DNA of 64,000 nt. It comes from Gnetum montanum. Taxonomy: Eukaryota > Streptophyta > Gnetopsida > Gnetales > Gnetaceae. The number at the start of each line of letters is the position of its first letter. The first letter of the stretch is position 1. Below are positions 1 through 11,989 of this stretch, piece by piece. The stretch is taken from the NCBI GenBank assembly GCA_015680685.1, contig MNCI01006555.1:339478-403477 (forward strand), given 5' to 3'. The notes beneath the pieces were generated by a model that saw nothing but the letters and a program-made list of their open reading frames with translations, had not been told where the DNA came from and did no database searches. A program made the translations under genes and the position numbers.

Positions 1-1
1 T

Positions 2-770
2 GACCCTGGGAGTCCCTTTATTTATTTGCAGATTGTTGGAAATGCACCACATCGAGCTCTTCTTGACTCAGGTTCCGGAGTCAACTTAATTTTGCAAAAG
101 ATGTATCACGCCTGGAACCTGCCACAACTTAAGAAGAGCAACATCCAACTAGAGCTGGCAGACCAGTCCCTGACCATTCCCTTAGGATTGGTGGAGGATG
201 TTATTACCACTGTATGTGGTTGGTCCAACCCAGCTGACTTTCTGGTGATCGAAGTGAACAACAATGAAGGGGACTTCCCAATTATAATGGGAAGGGCATG
301 GTTAAGCACAGTAGATGCATGCCTTAGGATCCGCAATCTTTCCTTGGAAATCTCTAAGATAAACATATGTGGAAAGATCTAGAAGAGGATAGTTCCATGC
401 ATCACATACAGTGATTCATCGGGTGATGACATGTAGGAAACATCTCCATATAACAACTGTGTCCAAGAAACTCTGCAACAAAGATGCCTGTATGTAGCAA
501 CCACATAAGAAGTAGTAGACACCCCATGGTTGACAGCTACTCGTAGGAGTAAAAAAATATGCATGGAATGAACTGAGAAAACTCATGCCAACAACCGTGG
601 CATAGACACATTGGAATGTGAGCGTCGCCAACTTCCACCCCTCAACTTAAGATCATCAATTGGGAGAAGTTGGGCACTTCTTAGAAATTCAAATAGGCAC
701 TCACTATTTTGGATCTCTCCCTTACAACTCAGTCATGGGGGAGATGGCCACCCATGCTAACCATATGGGG
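2..770 (+). pseudogene. Retrotransposon aspartic protease (gag-pro 3' end), broken
   Basis: This is the C-terminal part of a gag-protease polyprotein, open from position 2 to a TAG at 379-381. The retropepsin active site is intact: the DSG triad is encoded at 65-73 (context LLDSGSGVNLI), followed about 70 residues later by the IIMGRAWLS segment typical of the second half of the fold. Family knowledge: this protease cleaves the gag polyprotein inside the virus-like particle. The frame continues to about 770 when compared with B, but is broken by TAG at 379-381 (B has a glutamate codon) and by another TAG near 434. The loss is therefore in the tail and not in the catalytic core. It could also be viewed as a retropepsin-only ORF. 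Confidence 0.8.
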
Positions 771-2110
771 CCCTTAGTTCTTTTTTAGTTTTTGTTTTAC
801 ACATTTTGTTTTACAAATTTCTTTGATTTTTTCTGTTTTTGTTTTACAAATTTCTTTAACTTTTTCTGTCTTTGTTTTACAACATTGTTGCACTTTTCTA
901 TTTTTTGTGTGCGCGTGTGTGTGTGTGTGTCATCCACCATGTAAGTTCGTCACCCAATAAGTGTTCAGGACGATGGTATGAACTATTTTCATATTAATTG
1001 TTAATGTTTGGTTTTTACCTTTAAGTTACAATGTTGATGCTAAGGTATGTTTCTTTTGATATGGCAGGCAATGAGATCACTTCATCCATCCATCCACCAA
1101 TTTCTATGGTTTCTCTTGGCTTGGAAATGTACAGTTCCCTTCCAATAAGAACTTTAACGAACCGGTGACTGGGCATTTCTCAAACTAAGGAAGGACTCAA
1201 GGATTGCAAAGGGTGTGACTTCAAAGGAACTTGATGCTTTTGTGTTGATCATTCTCTTGGATGCTTGGATGTTCCTTCTTGAGTTTTCTTACGGTTCCGA
1301 TGTTACCCATTCTTCGGAAGCTGAGACAATAAAAATAAGAAGTCTTTGCATGGTGTGGTCCCCACACATAAAAACACAAAACAAAACAAAGACCAAAGTG
1401 AGGATTCAAAGCACACCCCTTAGATGAAATAAAATTTGGGCTACAAGCACTGGTTATGGAACCAAAGTGTTCCCTCTAACTAAGGCCCCTCTCACTTTCC
1501 ATTGCCTCCTTTGTTTCGTCGGAATGGTGGTGACTCTTCGAAGATGCATCCTTATTATCCAAGTGGATGGTTAGCCAAATGCATTGATGCAAAGTCACTG
1601 GAAGTGGTTGGTTTGAGCCGAAGTTGGAATGATATTTGCCAAGTCACATTAAGCATAAAACACACAAGGGGTTGTACACCACCTTGTTCTTGGGATTCCA
1701 TTCCACTTCTTTTCTCTCCATCCTTCTCTCCATTGTTCACCTCATTACCGGTTGTATCATTAGTGTATATATTTTGGTTGATGCTTTGTTTTCTTTTTGG
1801 TAAATTCTAGTGGTTAAGAATTTAACTCTTGTTCCAAAGGACATTCCCAGAGCCTACGGACTCTTTGAATGTGGGATTGTCAGGGCATTAAGGGCATGAG
1901 CCTGCTTTGGGGAGGACCCACTGACATTCCTATTTGGAACATTAGTTAACTTCTTTTCCTTAACATTTTTGCAATTAATTAACATTTTTGTTCATTTCCA
2001 TCATGACATCCCCTTCACCGATGCCATAGTTGTCCCTTTTTACCTATCTTTCCTACTCCTTTTCTTTCTCCATTCTAACGCTACCGGAGGTTCGCGATTA
2101 GTCATGGGGG
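731..2110 (+). other. Element A non-coding 3' region with two internal PPT-like motifs
   Basis: This stretch carries no recognisable domain. AGTCATGGGGG occurs at 731-741 and 2100-2110 and again at 2692-2702 as the true polypurine tract before the LTR. The part from 1340 to 1450 (TTTGCATGGTGTGG and TTCAAAGCACACCCCTTAGA) is conserved in elements B, C and D. A (GT)n run lies at about 911-930. Confidence 0.6.
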
Positions 2111-2691
2111 TACGGGGCCTGATTTTTCGATTTTTATCCTAAGCCCCGGATTTTTTCGTTTTTCTTCCTAACCCCTACACCTTCGGTAGTCATCATCTAC
2201 ATTTTCCCAGATCCATATTAGCCATACCACAACTTAGCCAAGGAACCTAAACCGAAGCAAGGTATGATTTACTTAATGATTCAATTACCCTTGCTAATAT
2301 ATGATTGTGTTGTGGGTGCAGATGGCCATCATACAACAACGGAATGGATCTGGAGCAAACACTTGGAGTGGAGCAGCATTGAAGCCGCTATGCAAGGAGT
2401 AGAATTGATAATGCGCTTACGGATGGACAACGGAAGGCGCAATCTAGGCGTTGGCAGTAGCAAGACTCTTCTCTCTTCTTCTCTTCTATTCTCTCTCCTC
2501 TTTTCTCTCAGCTGCCAAATGTGGCCTGATGTCATTGTAATAAGGTGTTCACCCTTGTTGTCATGAACACCAGTCTTGTCAAGTCTTGTAATAATGAACT
2601 GTTCACATGTCATTCCATTAGTTCCATTCCCCTCAATAATCCCATACCTACATGATATTATTGTAAAGAACTCGAGGACGAGTTTTCATTC

Positions 2692-2704
2692 AGTCATGGG
2701 GGTA
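2692..2704 (+). promoter_or_regulatory. Polypurine tract of element A
   Basis: AGTCATGGGGGTA directly abuts the 3' LTR. It is the expected plus-strand primer position. The same motif precedes the 3' LTR of B and D, with a diverged form in C. A conserved CTCGAGGA lies about 20 bases upstream. Confidence 0.75.
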
Positions 2705-3630
2705 TGATGAGACACGATATGCTACGTGATATCGCGGCTGATGCGATATCGCATCCCCTGCGATATCGTGGTCTGCCACCAAATCTATAAATAAGGGGTG
2801 GCACTCCCCTCATTGGGAATCATAGGCTAGAAGTAGCGAAGCTCTGGCGGATTGATCACCCCAGAGATAGAATATTTTCCATGTGCCCGCAGTAGGAGTC
2901 CCCCAAGTGAACGGTTCTTTATTCGAGCAGCTTTGTACCTGAACGCAAGTTGTGTATGGCAATAAAGATGAGCTTTGTGGATAAACCTTGCAGTGCATGG
3001 ATAAATTTAATTAATGTTATTTATTGCTTTCCTAGTAACGCGGCATGAGTACGACTTGGTTACGAGCGTTGACAAATGTGTACGGCTAGCCAAGGAATCG
3101 GCTACTCCTCGCGAGTAGATTCTCTCACCCTTTCCTCCTAGAACGTGGAACAAGTACGACTTGATTACGAGCATCTACGGATGTGTACGCTAGTCAAGGA
3201 ATCGACTGCTTGTCACACTTAGGTTAGTTAAGTGCCTCAGTACGACCGCTTCGAGCATGTGCGTTACGTGTTGTAATCCCAGTAACGATTAGCATTTGGT
3301 AGCCACAGTTGCATAGTTCAGGGTGTGTACGGCAAGTGGGAATGGATGCTGATGCTAGGACTTAGTGTTGTAGTTAGAATTAGTTTTAGTTTCTCAACCC
3401 TTCACCGTTTAGCATAGGAGATAAATCTGTAAAATACCAAAAAAATCATATATCTCAGACTTGCTTAACCATACATCGTGACACATACACGCAAGCCTGG
3501 GAAGACAATGACTAATTAACCCCAAGTGTTCCTTGCAGAGTTTAGGCATTTAGTCTGCGGAGTTTGACTGGATTGCGTGTGCTACGCTCGTTTCGTATGG
3601 TTGAGTGTAGGGGTACCTTGCCACTCATCA
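2705..3630 (+). repeat. Element A 3' LTR (926 bp)
   Basis: The LTR begins TGATGAGAC and ends CCACTCATCA, giving inverted termini TGATGAG/CTCATCA. U3 has four diverged CGATATCG-type motifs (2714-2770). A TATA box TCTATAAATAAGG lies at 2784-2796 and a poly(A) signal AATAAA at 2961-2966. Downstream, an approximately 100-bp unit (AGTACGACTTGGTTACGAGC and variants near 3050, 3152 and 3237) is repeated. It matches both LTRs of element B in reverse orientation. Confidence 0.9.
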
Positions 3631-3689
3631 ATTTGTAATTCATGATTATTCATTTTTCATACATGATTAACTTATTCAATCTATTTGCT

Positions 3690-4860
3690 TAATGCCTATC
3701 ACACATTCTCCTAACATCTCAATCAATGCTATTAAAATAGATGATGAAAACCATCAATACATTGATCTTCTTCATTATCTCACTATTGATAAAACTCCTG
3801 GTCATTTAACGCATACTCAAAAGGATGCTTTACACAAACATTGTCAACACAATTATTTAGTAAATCTTGATATTCTATGTTAAGTTTCTGCTATAGGTTT
3901 TCCTCTATATTACCTTAACCCAATAAAGTCTAAGATAGTTCTTGAATAAGTTAATTCATGAGTTTTTGATTGATACTTAAGATCATGTTTTTTAACTTCT
4001 TGTGCTATCTCTTTAATCTATTAGTAATTAACCTTAGCCAAGGATGCTCATAATCTAATCAAAACGTGTGATACATGCTAAATACATGCATCACTTATTT
4101 ATGTTCCCTCATAAGAACTTAACATGTTCTAAATCACATGGCCTTTTCAAAAATGGGGCTTAGAACTCATTGATTTTATCATTCCTTCATTTTTCAAGCA
4201 TCAATTTATTCTAACTGCTATAGAATACTTTCAAATGGGCAAAATCTATTCCTTTTTATTCCATAAAGTCTTGCTTTATCTATCTCTTCATTCTTGATCA
4301 TATCATTGCTCCTTCAACATACATTTCCAAATTATAATTGATGAACGATCTCAATTCAAAAGTGAGGTAGTTGATTTTTATTCCACATATCACATCTCAC
4401 AATCAATTTCTTCACCTTACTACCTTGAATTCAATGGTTAATCCACTTATAAAACTCTTATCCATTTTCTTCATACCATGGTTAATAAAACCCAATGCAA
4501 TTAGCACATTCAACTATCACATGATCTTTGGATCTATTGCACTACTTTTTGTACATGGATTAGTCATACCACATAAGTTTTAAACTATGGTTCTAAGGTA
4601 ATCTTATCAATTAAACTTTGTATTACATCTCTCCATGTTTCTCTGCAAGATTGAAGCTCAAATCAGGACAACAACAACATATGATGCATTGAGTTAGATC
4701 TTCTCAAAGAACAATGTCAAATTACTCTAAAACATTTACATGAATATTAAGAAGAAATTTAGCATGGTCATACTAAGAATATTAGAATTCATAATATTTA
4801 CAAATGTGACCTAGTCCTTTGCCATTTTTCAAACTCTATAAATACAATTTTTTTCCTAAC
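3690..4860 (+). pseudogene. Element H: decayed Ty3/gypsy integrase
   Basis: In the three plus frames, with many frameshifts and stops, fragments line up in the order expected for a plant Ty3 integrase. They are a pre-integrase segment (TPGHLTHTQKDAL near 3790), a CxxC knuckle (CDTC near 4060), a WPFQKWGLELIDFI segment (about 4140), HQFILTAIEYF (about 4200), IIIDERSQFKS (about 4335), and a C-terminal part ending IYKCDLVL near 4810. Family knowledge: integrase inserts the cDNA into the host chromosome. No single frame is intact, so the gene is dead. It begins just beyond the end of element A, which suggests A landed in H and that the upstream half of H lies left of the window. The sequence is more Tat-like than the A/B/D family. 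Confidence 0.7.
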
Positions 4861-5269
4861 TAGTATGGTACTTTTTTTATAGTTCAATTTTTGCATATGG
4901 CATTTACATTCTATCTAATTTAAAAGCACATCAATTTCTAGGTTTTATCAATGGAACATTTTTGAAATGCTACTACATGTAGTCAAATATGCTATTATAG
5001 CATTGAACCTTATGGCTATTTGAGACCAAACATATGCTCTTATAATAGTTGTTTATCCTACATCAGTCTTTTTATACTATTAAAAGATACATACTATGTC
5101 AATATAATATGTTTTCTCTCAATCTTATTTTATTTACTAAATCTTCCTCTCTAGCTATTTTCCTCATACCTCCCTACTCTATCTATCATGTTCTACTCTA
5201 TGTACCCAACACAATCATTAAGGTTTTTGAGTGACTAAATATCTCATTACTTCATGTGAGCATGTGACT

Positions 5270-6080
5270 CAGTGTATTATTGAATGGGATACGAAGGGGT
5301 TACTATTTTGATAGTATATATGTGGAATCTTTTTCAGTCATATCATGTGTAGGATTTTTCCATGTCCCACTTCTATGGCATAGCATCATTCTCATGACAA
5401 TTGTATGGGTGATATCCTCTTTTATTCTCTTTCTTTTTTGATTTTGACCTTCACATCCTATAATTTTTGCTCTCCTCTACTATATTTCTATTTTCTCCTC
5501 TCATCCCTTCCTTTCATCTATTTCCATTCATCTTTATATTTAGCCTTAGTGATGCAAAATAAGTGTTTCTACCCTAAAAAAATGAGTAAGTGTTGAGTGT
5601 AGAGTGACATAAAGAGTGTGAATATTATCTCTATCAAATTTAAGTGAGATGAGGGAGAGGTCGATTCTAAGACTTTAGTCATGTTTTACTTTTGTAATAG
5701 AGCATCCCACCATTGATGTATTGATATGATATTCCTAACATTTTCCTTCTACTTTTATTATTTTCTATGTTCACTTCCATCTATCTCTCTATCTTTATCT
5801 ATCTCTTTCTGTTCTCATGATCTACATTAGTAAGACTAAATAAGTATCTCTAATTTACTCCAGTAGGTGTGTGATTAAGAGAATTTAGTGGGTTATGGAG
5901 TGCATTGATTATATTTTTGGGTGCTTCTTGGAATCTAGTTACACTCCACTTTTGTGACATAACACTTCAACATAGATGTATTGGTGATATCCCAGACTCT
6001 TTCCCCTATCATTCTGCTTCATTTAAACCCTCTTGCAAGTACCTACCTAGCTCATCATATATATGGCATCTCAACATCAA
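5270..6080 (+). repeat. Degenerate tandem repeat, about three units of 265-315 bp
   Basis: The phrase 'CACTTyTrTGrCATArCA ... TGTATkGGTGATATCC' recurs at about 5368, 5683 and 5948. Each copy is followed by a pyrimidine-rich run, and the first two by a 'TAGTxxGAxxAAATAAGT' segment. The units lie downstream of the H integrase. Tat/Ogre elements often carry tandem repeats between pol and the 3' LTR, so this may be the 3' untranslated part of H, but no H 3' LTR was recognised. Confidence 0.45.
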
Positions 6081-7784
6081 CAATAGCTTTTGTCTTTTTC
6101 TTTTTCTTTTTTATGGATTTTTCTTTAGCTTTTAACCAAAATTCATCAAGAGGGAGTAATATTTTACCCATTTTAATTTTTTTCTACTTCGGTAGGAGTT
6201 TCAGGTACATTAACATCTTCAACAATTCATCTTCTCAAAAGGTCCTAACTTTGACATCCTCCATTATTGGTAACATTGTTTCTGATCATCATCTTCATAT
6301 ATCTTGAATTTGACATTCTACATTATTCATGATATCACTTTTGGTTGTTTTCTCTTATGCTTCAGTTTCAATGTCTATCATCATCTCTCATGTCATTTCT
6401 AACCTATAGTTTAAATACTAATTTTTGTTCTTGATGTTAGATGTCATTTTCTCTCAATGTCCAACATAATTTTTTTCATTAGTAACATTTTCACATTTCT
6501 TATAGCTATGCACATTATTTTCCTATTCAAAAGCTTCCTAAAGTTTCTATGGAATCAAATGTATCATTTCTTCATGATTTACAAAGAATTTCTAGCATAT
6601 AAATAGGAGCATACCCCCATTCAATAAGGGATTAGACATCAATAGGATGTTTTTGAGAGAGAAAGATAACTTTCAAACAATTGCTTCTAGAAATTACTTT
6701 TATAAGCATCAAAACCTCTAAGTGCTTTCAGCCATATCAAAGCTTCTAATTAACCCCCTTTTCATTTCCTACCAACACATTGTATCCCCATCATGTTATT
6801 CTCCTAACTCATAGTGATTTTGATTGAATCTAAATTCATGAATTGATCTAATTTAACCTCTTTTCTTATCTTACTAGTGCTTCATCTATAATAATTTCTG
6901 TTTTCTAGACAAAATCTACATCAATTACATGCATCAAAGAGAAACTAGGATAATATAACTTCTTTTCAAGTACCTCTAATCCCTTAATTGTATCTCCAAT
7001 ACAATTGTTACTCTCTTCCAAGTTCTTTTCCTAGTTATTTTTTTTATTTTTCTTTGAATCTTATAATTATTTAGTGTTGTAAGAATATTTTCTCACCTTC
7101 ATTTTGCCTAATCTAGAAGCAAAGTTTGCCTTTGATTTTCTAATTCTAGTTTGATCTTGCTAACACTTTCCTTTTTCATGGACCTACACAATTAACTCTT
7201 TTTAATGGTTTTTACCTTATGTGACAACAGAAATATCACATCAATGCATGTATTATTTCGTCACACTACATTACTCCACTCTAGTTACTATTCCATGTAA
7301 TCTAATCACTCAAATTTATCTTATGTTTGGAAAAACCACAACCTATATTATGATTTTTTCTAACGATCTATAAGTTCCCATTCAATTTCAAGGATATATC
7401 TTCAAACTATTTTGTGGCTAGGGAATGCTTGGCTCATTTCATGGAAGGTTATTGTAAATTCAATTACAATGATTCTCAATGCAACAACATGACCCTAATC
7501 CCTTTTTAAACCTCATCACAATGATATTTAGTCTTTTTGAAAAGGCTTTTCCTCCTTGACTTGGACCACTGTCCTTCTCTTCAAAGCAGGATTTAGGGCT
7601 AGATGCATTAGAGTAGGAGCATATATTAGCTCTCTTAAGGAACAATGTTATGTATATATACTAATACTCTCTTATTGATCATATATGTGTCTGTGTCTCA
7701 TTAGTTTATTGCTTGTATAATTACTTTAGGCATACTCATTACATCCTTAACCTTAGACTAACAAGTTGTGTGTACTTATGTTAT
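6081..7784. other. AT-rich intergenic DNA, no recognised feature
   Basis: Long pyrimidine-rich stretches on the plus strand and small ORFs without recognisable domains or codon bias. It is probably very old repeat sequence. No LTR ends, primer sites or tRNA-like boxes were found. Confidence 0.4.
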
Positions 7785-7975
7785 AATCATAGGTGTTGTG
7801 AACATTAAGGGATGCTGGCAACCTAAAATAAGTAAAACATAGGTACACCTCAAGATATATAGTCCAATTAAAACTTTATATAACTCATCATTACCCACTA
7901 GAATCAAACCCATGACCAAGAACTTCCAAATCAAATATCTTACCACTAGGCTAACACCTCACTATTAAGTATTGT
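7785..7975 (-). mobile_element. SINE-like copy 1 (tRNA-derived), minus strand
   Basis: On the minus strand an A-box-like TAGCCTAGTGG (7943-7953) is followed about 40 bases later by a B-box-like GGGTTTGATTC (7901-7911), the spacing of a tRNA-type Pol III promoter. The body then runs to about 7785 (ACATAGGT... GGTTG). A second copy lies head to head at 8010-8160 and a third is split by element B. No target duplication was resolved. Confidence 0.6.
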
Positions 7976-8009
7976 AAATATTGAGGCATAATCCAACTTG
8001 GATTCAACA

Positions 8010-8160
8010 ATAACATGTTAGCCTAGTAATATGGATCTTGGCTTGGTAACCTTAAGTTACAGGTTCAATTCTATTAGGTAGTACTAAGTTATAAACTTCT
8101 ATAAATCTTAGGTTATACCTATGTTTCAATTATTTCAGGTTTCAACACCCTTCATAATCC
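8010..8160 (+). mobile_element. SINE-like copy 2 (tRNA-derived), plus strand
   Basis: A-box-like TTAGCCTAGTAA at 8018-8029 and B-box-like GGTTCAATTCT at 8062-8072 are followed by the body shared with copy 1 (for example AACATAGGTATAA on the reverse strand). Read as a pair, copies 1 and 2 form an imperfect inverted repeat with arms of about 150-170 bp and a spacer of about 35 bp. Confidence 0.6.
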
Positions 8161-8750
8161 ACCTTGAATTCATCCTTCTTCCATAATTGATTTAAGACTC
8201 TTAGATGATGTCTTGTGGTGATTTTCAAGAACAGCACTAAAACAACCTACCCAATACCCAACACCTACTAACTCAAAAATTCAACAAAGGGGTTAGCATA
8301 CATTTACTAAATTAACAAAAACAAATTAACTAAGATTGAAAATAACAATTGCAAATTTGGTTGATTTGTTGTAAATGTTACTAAGAGTGCTTGGTAATTA
8401 CATGTATATTTCTATAATTCTATAGATCCAAAGGATCTATGGACATAATTAAATTTTATTTTTATTTTTAGTTTTAGCTAAAAATAAAAATATAATATAA
8501 AAGAAAATTTATATTAAATAAAATTAAAGATATTTAAAAAGAAAATTACAAGGTGCATAGCTCAGCCATTTAAAAACATAAGTATAATCAAATTAGAAAA
8601 ATATTTTAAACACAAGACTTAGCCTTAACAATAAGACATCAAGGGTTCAAATCGCAAACATGCTAAGGGGTAAAGAGTATCTAAGGTCAAGGTGTTACAC
8701 CTAGCCACCTAATCTATAAGATTCTTGATTCTATAGACTTCTAACAATCA
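8161..8750. other. Hairpin-rich AT segment interrupting element G
   Basis: Element G gag stops abruptly at about 8751 and unrelated sequence follows. This segment holds two perfect hairpins: ATAGATCC/GGATCTAT with a 3-base loop at 8422-8440, and a 14-bp stem with a 6-base loop at 8458-8491. A GGTTCAAATC B-box-like motif occurs at 8649-8658. It may be a small non-autonomous DNA element or another SINE, but no boundaries could be fixed. Confidence 0.35.
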
Positions 8751-8879
8751 TCATTGAGTATAAACCCCAAGAATCTCTCAAATTTTGTTCCTTATCCCAT
8801 CAACAATGTGGCAAAACTATTCTTTCTAAAAGAATCCATGACTTGAACACTTTTTAAGAAGAGTATAGTACTTGCCTAG
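8751..8879 (-). pseudogene. Element G gag, left fragment (downstream half)
   Basis: The minus-strand translation from 8879 gives GKYYTLLKKCSSHGF, then CHIVDGIRNK and EILGVYTQ, with three in-frame stops. This matches the ARYYTLLHRCPGHGY...HIVDGLRNET...LGTYAQ segment of element B gag. The upstream half of the same gag resumes at 15262, on the other side of element C, so the two fragments were one gene before C inserted. Confidence 0.75.
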
Positions 8880-9789
8880 TGATGAGCAATGAGGTAGCCC
8901 TACGCCCAGCCATATGAATCACAAGCATTCATGCACAATCCGATTGAATTCTGTGGATGGGACTAGTTGTGGCATCTAGATCATTAGACTTTGATCACAA
9001 TTTGTCGTCTTCACACTTGGACTAGTGGTAGCTTTGTCATGTATGGTTTACTCCAAAGTGAGGCATATGATGTTTTCTAATTCTATGCTACACTTAATGA
9101 CAATAAAGAGATAAATTAACTAACCTAATGAATAGTGGAAGATAAGATCTAAACTAGCCTATGGCGATGGGTATCCATGTTTAATCATCTGTACACGTCT
9201 TGAAATTCGTGAAACTAGTTTTGGGATTGCCAATTGTACGTCACTAGTTGTGCCAAACTATACACCTCTAGATTACCAAGTATCTACACTTAAACACTCA
9301 TGATTAAGGCATACACATTCCACTTAATAACAAGAACAACAAATAACAATAAATTAAAATATATAACTAAAGAAAGTAGTAAATAATTAAAGCAACAATA
9401 ATCTAAGTGGATGCTGCAATGATGGAAGTAATCTCGATCTTTATTGCCATTCATGTGATGTGTCCAACTATGTCATACTTGAACAAAGTTGTTGTACAAT
9501 TATAAACATCACATTGTGGGCATGCACTAGAAATAATAGACTTTAAAGAAAAGAAACTAAAAACAAACTTGAAAATTGCCTAACGAAAAATTCTCAAAAA
9601 CTAGAGCCCATGCACTATATTTATAGGTCAAGATATATACCCTAATGTCATGTACATGACATTGCATTCAAACCCCAACATCACGTATGTGACATCGTAG
9701 CCTCGATGTTGGGTACCCAACATTGCAACAAAGTACAAACAGTGATAACGAGGCTTCAATGTCAAGGCCAGGCAAATCATGACTCATCA
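8880..9789 (-). repeat. Element C 3' LTR
   Basis: On the plus strand it begins TGATGAGCAATGAGG and ends ATGACTCATCA. On the minus strand the TATA box CCTATAAATATAG lies at 9626-9614. U3 (about 9640-9789) contains partly palindromic ACATGAC/GTGACATC repeats. The PPT-like CTCATGGAGGTA lies just inside at about 9801-9790. Confidence 0.9.
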
Positions 9790-11989
9790 TACCTCCATGA
9801 GTAAGTGAAAATTTGTCCTCGAGTTAAATAAAATGAGAAACAAGTTTCTTACAAAATATTGGGTAGGTATGGAATTACTGATTAACATACAAACTCACTC
9901 TGATGGAACATATAGACTCTATGTGTCCAAGTATATAGAATTACAATTTTTACAAAATGGGATGTTCATGATAAGAGAAGTGAACACCCTAGATAACACT
10001 AACATCCAACACCTCTTAGTAGCAAAAGAGAGAGATAGAAGATTCAACGATCATGAACAGTCCTCGTCACAAGGTGCTGCTGCATCATCCTTGATGAAGA
10101 TAGTCTCGCTTCTAGTCCATGCTTCCCACTACAATCACAATAGAATCATGAATTAGTATGTAATGTGTAACACATAACTATTAAATGCCTTGTCTCGTTG
10201 ATGGTTACACTTAGCTAAGTTGTGATTGTGGTAGATTGATTCCTTTAGTAGTGCTAGTGAGAAGGCTGACAAATAGGGTAAAATAGAAATTTGTTCAATA
10301 ATAAAAAGTTTGAAAAAGTTTCAAGGTAGTTGATGTCATTCACAATAATAAAAAGGAAATTTCATTGAAAAATGTTGTGAAAATGTGCACAATTGGATGT
10401 CATTGATGGGGCAAACAAAAGGACTTGATTGTAAGATTGTCTAACGGTAAAGAACTTAACTAACCCAACCAAAAGATATGTAAGTGGGTCCTCCCCAAAG
10501 TAGGCATAGGCCTTTTAAGCCCTTGTACAACTTCAAACCAAAGAGTCTGTGGGCTCCGTGGATGATTAATGGTTACAGAAGGTTAAGTACAAAACCCCAA
10601 AAGAAACTAACTAAGAATTCTAACACATTAAACTAAGACATTGAATCAAGAACATGAAACCAGCAGTGAGGTGAGACATGGAAAGCATAGATGGATGACA
10701 GAGAATGGATTGGAGTTCCTAATTAAGGTCACATGAAGTCCCTTGTGGATTTTGTGGTTAAATGACTTGATCGGATCCATCCTTAGTCCAAACCAAAACC
10801 AACCACATTTAGTGACTTTGCATTGACATTCTAATACTAGTCCATCTCTTGAGACACAAGAGTGCTCCCACAAAACAACCACCATTCATTATTAGAGAAG
10901 AAAAGAGAAATAGGAAGTGAAGAAGTGCCTTACATAGAGGGGACCTTCAGGCATGGATACATATTTTTATAGTTTCATAACTAGTGCTTGTAGCCTATTT
11001 ATTTTGTCTAAGGGGTTTGCTTTGAATTCCCATCATTTTTTTTTTGTGTTTTTGAAATGGAAACCCCACCATGCAAAGACACATGCATTTATTTTGTCCA
11101 AGGGGTGTGCTTTGCATCCTCATCATTTTTTTAATGAGAACCACACCATGTAAGGACTTATTCAACTTCCTTTTATTTGTCAACATGGAATGGTAAGAAA
11201 TGCATGAAAACACACATGCATCCAAGCAAATAGAAAGGCACAAAGAATATCAAATCCCCTTGAAGACACACCCTATTCAAACCTTTGAATCCTTCCCAGT
11301 TTTGAAAACTACCAAAGTCACAAATTTATTAAAGTTTTATTAATGAAAAATGGACTACACATTTCCAGAATAAGGAAAACCATAGAGCTTGTGGATGGGT
11401 GGATGTTGTGGACTCATTGCTTGTTTCATGAAAAATAAACCATGTCCTAATCATCCATAATGAAATTCAAAGCTAGAAACTAGACACCAACAATCAAATA
11501 ACAGAAATAGTACATACCACCATCAATTAACACATTACCACTGTACCTGGCACTTATTAACAAAAAAGTTAGCAAATCACATCAAAATAAAAAGAAAATA
11601 TAAAAAAAGGTGTAAAATATTCAAGAAATAGAAAATGTACTAACAATGGTATAAAACAAAAATTAGAAATGGTTAATAACATGAAAACAAGAAGATGTAA
11701 AATAAAGAATGTGTAAAAAAAAAAAATTGTAAAACAAGAAGATGAAAAACACTTAAGAATCCTGAAGACTAGAATGGGGGATAACCCCCATGACTAAACA
11801 TTTGGCCATGAAAAGGATTAATAAGTGGACAATTTGGATCCATGCATGTATGAAACATTGTTAACCATTCACACCCTAGCCATTAGGTGTCTGTTGGTGG
11901 TGCGGTGGCTAGGTAGAAAAATTGTCGGTCACACACTTGGTAGTTAAATGTATGGTGGGTCAGGGTCTGAGGTGTGTGAACATTATGGC
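9790..11989 (-). other. Element C non-coding 3' region
   Basis: No protein domain was found. The part 10977-11160 matches the block conserved in A, B and D (TTTGCATGGTGT, TGCAAAGCACACCCCTTGGA on the minus strand). AGTCATGGGGG occurs on the minus strand near 11780, just after the gag region, as in A and B. The small ORFs here are incidental. Confidence 0.6.

Larger units (their letters stand above)
1..3630 (+). mobile_element. Element A: 3' part of a pol-less Ty3/gypsy retrotransposon
   Basis: The window opens inside the protease of a plus-strand Ty3/gypsy element that ends with a 3' LTR at 3630. Between the protease end (about 770) and the LTR (2705) there are about 1.9 kb with no reverse transcriptase, RNase H or integrase similarity in any frame. 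Element B (54795-61771, minus strand) matches this whole stretch closely, so the missing pol is an inherited structure of the subfamily and not a private deletion. The gag part lies to the left of the window. The element appears inserted in the pol region of an older element (H) whose integrase continues at 3690. The Athila/Tat branch is inferred from the protease, the tRNA-Asp-type primer site seen in relatives, and the absence of a chromodomain. Confidence 0.85.

Noticed and set aside
2264-2566. ORF of 100 codons shared by A and B (56338-55973 in B)
   Set aside because: Conserved because the elements are close relatives; no domain, different lengths, and located in the non-coding 3' region. 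Kept only as part of that region.
4371-4583. Hydrophobic plus-strand ORF of 70 codons
   Set aside because: It is an out-of-frame reading of the decayed element H integrase (the neighbouring frames give integrase motifs).
8640-8660. GGTTCAAATC as part of a tRNA gene
   Set aside because: No A box at the right spacing and no cloverleaf stems could be drawn; only a B-box-like word.
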